Positions 6,523-9,683 of a stretch of DNA of 9,683 bases are shown one piece after another; the stretch's first letter is position 1; every line of letters starts with the position of its first letter. Under the pieces are notes generated by a model. The model was not told where the DNA came from and searched no databases. It saw nothing but the letters and a program-made list of their open reading frames with translations. The stretch is from the NCBI GenBank assembly GCA_964542435.1, contig CAZIVE010000095.1, positions 1 to 9,683 of the forward strand, written 5' to 3'. Source of the stretch: CAZIVE01 sp964542435 (lineage in GTDB: Bacteria; Bacteroidota; Bacteroidia; Bacteroidales; Tannerellaceae). Both the position numbers and the translations under genes were made by a program.

Positions 6523-8694
6523 CTATCCCTTAAATCGTATGGAAAAGCTTACATAGAAGGCACGACCGGGATTCAGAGTCGCATAGTTGCTATTGTATGG
6601 CCGATCATCCGTATAGTTGAACAAATTCTCGATGCCGAAGCCGGGCTCGAGATAGCACGACCTGAAGGCGAAGCTGTGTCGCGTATTCAAATCCCACAAA
6701 GAGAATGCAGGTGCATAACCATAGGTCTTTGAATAGCGTTCGCTGTTGATACGCCCGTTGAGATCCACATTGAGACTATAGAGACTCCAAGTATGTTGCC
6801 ATTTGGCACCAACATTGGCAGTATTCTTCAGACTCTTATCTATCGGTTTGCCTGTGCTTTCGTCTTCCGTGTTCAAGTGAGTATAACCGGCAGTCAGAGT
6901 AAATCCCGCACCCAGATAGCCATTTGCCGAGAGTGTGACGCCTTTCACGTAGGCTTTGGATACATTGTCACGCTGCCGTACTTCCTTATGACCATACTTA
7001 GCCATCGCCTCTTTACCCGTTGCTATAGTATGATAGTCGATCATATCCCGAAGCCGATTGTAAAAAAGATTGGCGGCGACAGAGAATCGGGAGTGATTAT
7101 ATTCTGCGTTAAAAGAGTAATAATTGCTCTTCTCGGGCTTCAGATTCTTATTGCCGATAGTCATGCGATCGACAGTTTTGGCAATATCCGTGGCATAGAT
7201 CTCCGACAGGGTAGGCGTGCGAAACCCAGAAGCATAGGCTGCACGAAAGTTCATCTTTTTCAGTTTATACATCAAGGCAACATTGGGAGTGGCGTAATTC
7301 TTGAAATACTGGTGGTAGATATATCTTACACCAAGGAGAGCCTGCAACGATTTCGTAATCGTGAGCTCATCCTGAGCGAAAACTCCAAGTGTGTATGCTT
7401 TTTCCTTATCTATATTATCTGTCTCGCTCTTCAACACATCCAGCAAATACTCAGTGCCAACAGATACCTTGTTCATGCTTCCTATATTGAAGATCCCCTT
7501 CACGGTAGCATTGTGATAACGGGTACGTTTTCTCACCTGCTCATCACCGGCCAAGGCATTGTTACGCTTGTCGTCGTTGAAGAAGCAATAGGTAGAAATG
7601 TAATAGTCTGAAAAATAATCAGCAGTGAGATAAGCGCTCTTGTTGATCATGTATTTACTTCCTGCACCCAAAGAATAAGTTTCGTGCAGCATATTATAGT
7701 TATAAACATCATGAGGACGACGCGTCTTATTGTTGTAGTATTCGGCGCGAGCATAAAAGGAAAGACGGTCGGTGGCATCATAGGTAAATTTCTGACTGAT
7801 ATTATGGGAACGGAAGCCTGTAGAAGCGATCTGCTTGGTTGGCTTGAGCACGCCTTTTGTCTCTACAAAAGGACTGAGCTGCCAGTTCCCCGCCTCTTCA
7901 AACCGATAAGATGTGTATGAACCGAGTTTCCCGTTGCTCAAATCGGCATTCACTGATTGAATGAAACGTCCATGGGAAGATTGACGAGTATTACTGGAGA
8001 TATCTATCGCATTCTTGGGATCCTCTGTGATGATGTTGACAACACCACCGATAGCATTAGTACCATAAAGAGCAGACGAGGCTCCGTTGAGTATCTCAAT
8101 TCGTTTCACATTATGCGGATCGATACGGCTGTAGGTGTCGTCACTGGCCATGCGCCGACCATTCAGCAGGAGAAGGAAGTAATTCTCAGGCAGGCCATTC
8201 AGACTAAGGCTGGAACCCATACCGTTTTCCATCTTCGAGAAAGAAGGCGTCAGTTTCAACAATGCATCTTCAAGCGAGGTAACACCGGAGTTGCTCAAAT
8301 CTTTTGCAGTAATGACAGAAACAGGAACAGGACTATCCGTCATACGATGGTGTGTACCTGTCCCCGTCACTACTACTTGTCCAACATTGGAGTAACTAAC
8401 ATGTAATTTAATAAGAATATTTTTCTCGTGATCTTTAGCGACATAACTCACAGGCAGATAACTAATATGCGTGATACTTAATTTATGCTGCCCCTGAGGA
8501 AGATTAGCTATTGCAAAATCGCCTTTGGCATTTGTCGTACACCCAGCAAGACTATTGTCCACACGAATACTTGCTTCAGCGACAGGTTCGTTCGTATCCG
8601 CATCAATTACTTTGCCCGAAATAATACTCTGGGCATACATGCACACAGGAAAACAGCACATGACGAGTGCTGTCACTACAGATTTAGCTATCAT
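6523..8694 (-). CDS. btuB: TonB-dependent outer-membrane receptor with CarboxypepD_reg-like domain, first gene after the cobalamin riboswitch
   Basis: This 723-residue receptor is the first gene of the operon. The signal peptide ends near residue 21 (MYAQ). Residues about 24-98 form a CarboxypepD_reg-like beta-sandwich (SGKVIDADTNEPVAEASIRV, then GDFAIANLPQGQHKLSI), common in Bacteroidetes TonB receptors. A TonB-box-like QVVVTGTG is at 106-113. The plug runs about 114-223 with LLLLNGRRMASDD (174-186) and RIEILNGASSALYGTNAIGG (198-217), then a barrel ending NPGRAFYVSFSIRFKG, close to the normal aromatic terminus. Plug and terminal motifs resemble the second receptor, so the two are probably diverged tandem duplicates. 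The ATG at 8694 lies 18 bases after the P13-type hairpin of the riboswitch, placing its translation under corrinoid control. The exact ligand (B12 or other corrinoids) is inferred from the riboswitch. Confidence 0.94.
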   Translation of the reverse strand: MIAKSVVTALVMCCFPVCMYAQSIISGKVIDADTNEPVAEASIRVDNSLAGCTTNAKGDFAIANLPQGQHKLSITHISYLPVSYVAKDHEKNILIKLHVSYSNVGQVVVTGTGTHHRMTDSPVPVSVITAKDLSNSGVTSLEDALLKLTPSFSKMENGMGSSLSLNGLPENYFLLLLNGRRMASDDTYSRIDPHNVKRIEILNGASSALYGTNAIGGVVNIITEDPKNAIDISSNTRQSSHGRFIQSVNADLSNGKLGSYTSYRFEEAGNWQLSPFVETKGVLKPTKQIASTGFRSHNISQKFTYDATDRLSFYARAEYYNNKTRRPHDVYNYNMLHETYSLGAGSKYMINKSAYLTADYFSDYYISTYCFFNDDKRNNALAGDEQVRKRTRYHNATVKGIFNIGSMNKVSVGTEYLLDVLKSETDNIDKEKAYTLGVFAQDELTITKSLQALLGVRYIYHQYFKNYATPNVALMYKLKKMNFRAAYASGFRTPTLSEIYATDIAKTVDRMTIGNKNLKPEKSNYYSFNAEYNHSRFSVAANLFYNRLRDMIDYHTIATGKEAMAKYGHKEVRQRDNVSKAYVKGVTLSANGYLGAGFTLTAGYTHLNTEDESTGKPIDKSLKNTANVGAKWQHTWSLYSLNVDLNGRINSERYSKTYGYAPAFSLWDLNTRHSFAFRSCYLEPGFGIENLFNYTDDRPYNSNYATLNPGRAFYVSFSIRFKG

Positions 8695-8712
8695 TATAGA
8701 AATCTACATTAG

Positions 8713-8734
8713 ATTTTCCTGACCCCGGGAAAAT
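8713..8734 (-). promoter_or_regulatory. Riboswitch expression-platform hairpin (P13/L13 candidate)
   Basis: ATTTTCC (8734-8728) pairs perfectly with GGAAAAT (8719-8713) around loop CGGGGTCA. The loop's CGGG (8727-8724) is complementary to CCCG in aptamer loop L5 (within 8847-8853), the kissing contact known from class I cobalamin riboswitches. An alternative bulged stem pairs TACATT (8737-8732) with AATGTA (8710-8705), reaching to 10 bases before the receptor ATG. No U-tract follows, so control is more likely translational than by termination. The pairing is seen; the mechanism is inferred from the family. Confidence 0.7.
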
Positions 8735-8749
8735 GTAATTAATACTATG

Positions 8750-8922
8750 AGTTGGCAGGTTTCCTGGCTCCACTCTGAAAAGCGCCTTCCCATTCTTACG
8801 AACAGTGGCATAGAGGTATGCTTTCCTTTTATATGAGTGATACAGTAGCGGGCACTGCTTCGGCTTTTAACCGAATTCCCTTTTTAATGCATTCAGGAAA
8901 TGGATGCATTCACCAAATCGCC
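8750..8922 (-). promoter_or_regulatory. Cobalamin riboswitch aptamer
   Basis: On the minus strand the conserved cobalamin riboswitch elements appear in order: GGTGAATGCAT with a matching ATGCATT arm (P2, about 8915-8885), AAAAGGGAA (8884-8876), a short stem TCGGTTAAAAGCCGA (P4 with the GGTnnAAnnCC pattern), CAGTGCCCGCTACTG (8857-8843, P5 with loop L5), CCACTG (8808-8803), GGGAAGGCG (8791-8783) and the B12 box GAGCCAGGAAACCTGCC (8770-8754). CACTC near 8838 and GAGTG near 8772 can close the peripheral arm, and TTGG/CCAA bases at the ends give a short P1. Binding of adenosyl- or another cobalamin is expected to repress the operon below. Which cobalamin form it prefers cannot be told reliably from sequence alone. 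Confidence 0.97.
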
Positions 8923-8924
8923 GG

Positions 8925-8932
8925 CAAATATA
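8925..8932 (-). promoter_or_regulatory. Candidate operon promoter, Bacteroidetes -7 box
   Basis: TATATTTG on the minus strand matches the Bacteroidetes primary-sigma -7 consensus TAnnTTTG exactly and sits immediately upstream of the riboswitch 5' end, so the transcript would begin at about 8915-8920, right at the aptamer. The -33 region is weak: only a TTTTTAG-like stretch (about 8959-8953) lies at the right distance, without the expected TTTG. Supported mainly by the -7 match and its position. Confidence 0.6.
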
Positions 8933-8935
8933 CAA

Positions 8936-9284
8936 CATATTTCATTGCAGTTCTAAAAATTTCTAAAATAATCTTTCCTTACCTCGTATAGCTTTCCCCC
9001 TCGAATTCTTCTTTTCTGACCTCGTTCTACCTATGTCTCTTCTTTATGAATAGAGGAAATGCGTCTTGTGATGATTCAGATTCTATCGAACTACAACGAT
9101 CCAAATCCCTTCATGGCTTTACTTCCTTCTGCTTTACTATATCCAAAAAGGAGTTCAAGAAGAAACAGCCCGTTCTGAAGCATATAAACAAAATTCTCGG
9201 AATGACGGAATATCCAACACGCAAAAGATTCAGTTTCTACCTTCGTCATCCCTAGGCAAAAACCGAACAAACAAATAGGTAACG
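8936..9284. other. Intergenic region without a supported gene
   Basis: About 350 bases lie between the rhamnosidase stop and the riboswitch promoter. The part nearest the promoter (8941-8975) is AT-rich, which fits an upstream promoter region. A 69-codon plus-strand frame (9046-9255) has no recognisable domain and no initiation signal. I see no tRNA, insertion-sequence end or clear intrinsic terminator for the rhamnosidase gene. Confidence 0.6.
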
Positions 9285-9683
9285 TTATAACGTCGTTCTG
9301 AAACTATAATGACCACTCTGCAACTGGTAAACGGCCTTCCCGTTTTCAAAGCGGAGGAACTTCACGCCCGAGACCCTCAATGCTGAAGTTCCGCCTTCGG
9401 TCACAGACTTGGCAGATTGTGCAGGGAGATAGAGATGCGCCGTTGTATTGGCTGGAACAGTTGCCGCATAAGTCAGGACGCCGTCAGTAACAGACCAGGC
9501 ACTTTCAATACGTCCGTATGGCGAGTCATAATATCCTTCGGCATGCGTCATCTGTCCCGACGGATCTTGTTCGGGCTGGAGGATAAAATGATGGAAGCCC
9601 GGTTCGTCACGCTGGATTCCCAATGAATAGGCGATCATCCAGCGGCCGACGGCACCGAACGAATAATGATTGAAGGAATTCAT
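9285..9683 (-). CDS. Alpha-L-rhamnosidase (GH78), C-terminal part only
   Basis: Only the last 132 residues are visible; the frame is open through the window edge, and the Met at the edge is internal, not the start. NSFNHYSFGAVGRWM (2-16) is the characteristic segment at the end of the GH78 (alpha/alpha)6 catalytic barrel. GFHHFILQPEQDP (29-41) and YYDSPYGRIESAW (51-63) then mark the C-terminal beta-sandwich (Bac_rhamnosid_C), whose last strand ends in LQSGHYSFRTTL. Such enzymes release terminal L-rhamnose from plant polysaccharides and glycosides. The catalytic acids lie in the missing part, so activity cannot be judged. The gene ends about 350 bases before the corrinoid operon promoter and is probably the end of a separate glycan-use locus on the same strand. 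Confidence 0.92.
   Translation of the reverse strand: MNSFNHYSFGAVGRWMIAYSLGIQRDEPGFHHFILQPEQDPSGQMTHAEGYYDSPYGRIESAWSVTDGVLTYAATVPANTTAHLYLPAQSAKSVTEGGTSALRVSGVKFLRFENGKAVYQLQSGHYSFRTTL

Noticed and set aside
6793..7611. 272-codon plus-strand open frame
   Set aside because: It lies wholly antisense to the first TonB receptor, has no recognisable domain, and is a codon-bias shadow.
9046..9255. 69-codon plus-strand frame in the intergenic region
   Set aside because: No known motif, no initiation signal or promoter that I can see, and unremarkable composition; most likely chance.
9282..9293. 12-base perfect palindrome ACGTTATAACGT across the rhamnosidase stop codon
   Set aside because: Short, overlapping coding sequence, with no second copy and no U-tract; a chance palindrome cannot be excluded.

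Overview
The window looks like chromosomal DNA from a Bacteroidales bacterium, probably Prevotella-like. The reasons are TonB-dependent receptors (one with an N-terminal carboxypeptidase-regulatory-like domain), lipoproteins with an Asp-rich stretch after the lipidated Cys, starts without clear Shine-Dalgarno sequences, a TAnnTTTG-type -7 box, and a GH78 rhamnosidase next door. The genus is an inference. Every gene I accept lies on the minus strand, so transcription runs from high to low coordinates.

Layout in transcription order. (1) 9683-9285: the 3' end of a GH78 alpha-L-rhamnosidase gene that starts outside the window. (2) 9284-8695: an intergenic leader with a TATATTTG -7 box (8932-8925), a full cobalamin riboswitch aptamer (about 8922-8750) and a hairpin, probably P13 (8734-8713), whose loop can kiss aptamer loop L5. 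(3) 8694-6523: a TonB-dependent receptor with an N-terminal CarboxypepD_reg-like domain. (4) 6516-4336: a second, paralogous BtuB-like receptor without that domain. (5) 4358-3297: a lipoprotein of the CbiK (class II anaerobic chelatase) family whose start lies inside the preceding gene. (6) 3296-3150: a short spacer with a 15-bp RNA hairpin. (7) 3149-1998: a lipoprotein substrate-binding protein of the BtuF/FecB type. (8) 1990-953: a FecCD/BtuC permease. (9) 956 to beyond position 1: the BtuD/FecE-type ATPase, which overlaps the permease by ATGA.

Together these genes form a complete outer-membrane-to-cytoplasm uptake route: two receptors, a probably surface-exposed tetrapyrrole-chelatase-like lipoprotein, a binding protein, a permease and an ATPase. 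The riboswitch indicates that a corrinoid (vitamin B12-like) is the cargo and the repressing signal. The gene order receptor, CbiK-like lipoprotein, binding protein, permease, ATPase matches what I recall of the Porphyromonas gingivalis iht locus, described as haem/iron uptake. The most interesting point is this chelatase-fold lipoprotein in a B12-riboswitch operon: it keeps the two catalytic-type histidines but has an apparent Glu-to-Asp change. It may be a surface corrinoid- or tetrapyrrole-handling protein. No cobalamin synthesis gene and no BtuG- or BtuH-like surface protein is visible in the window.
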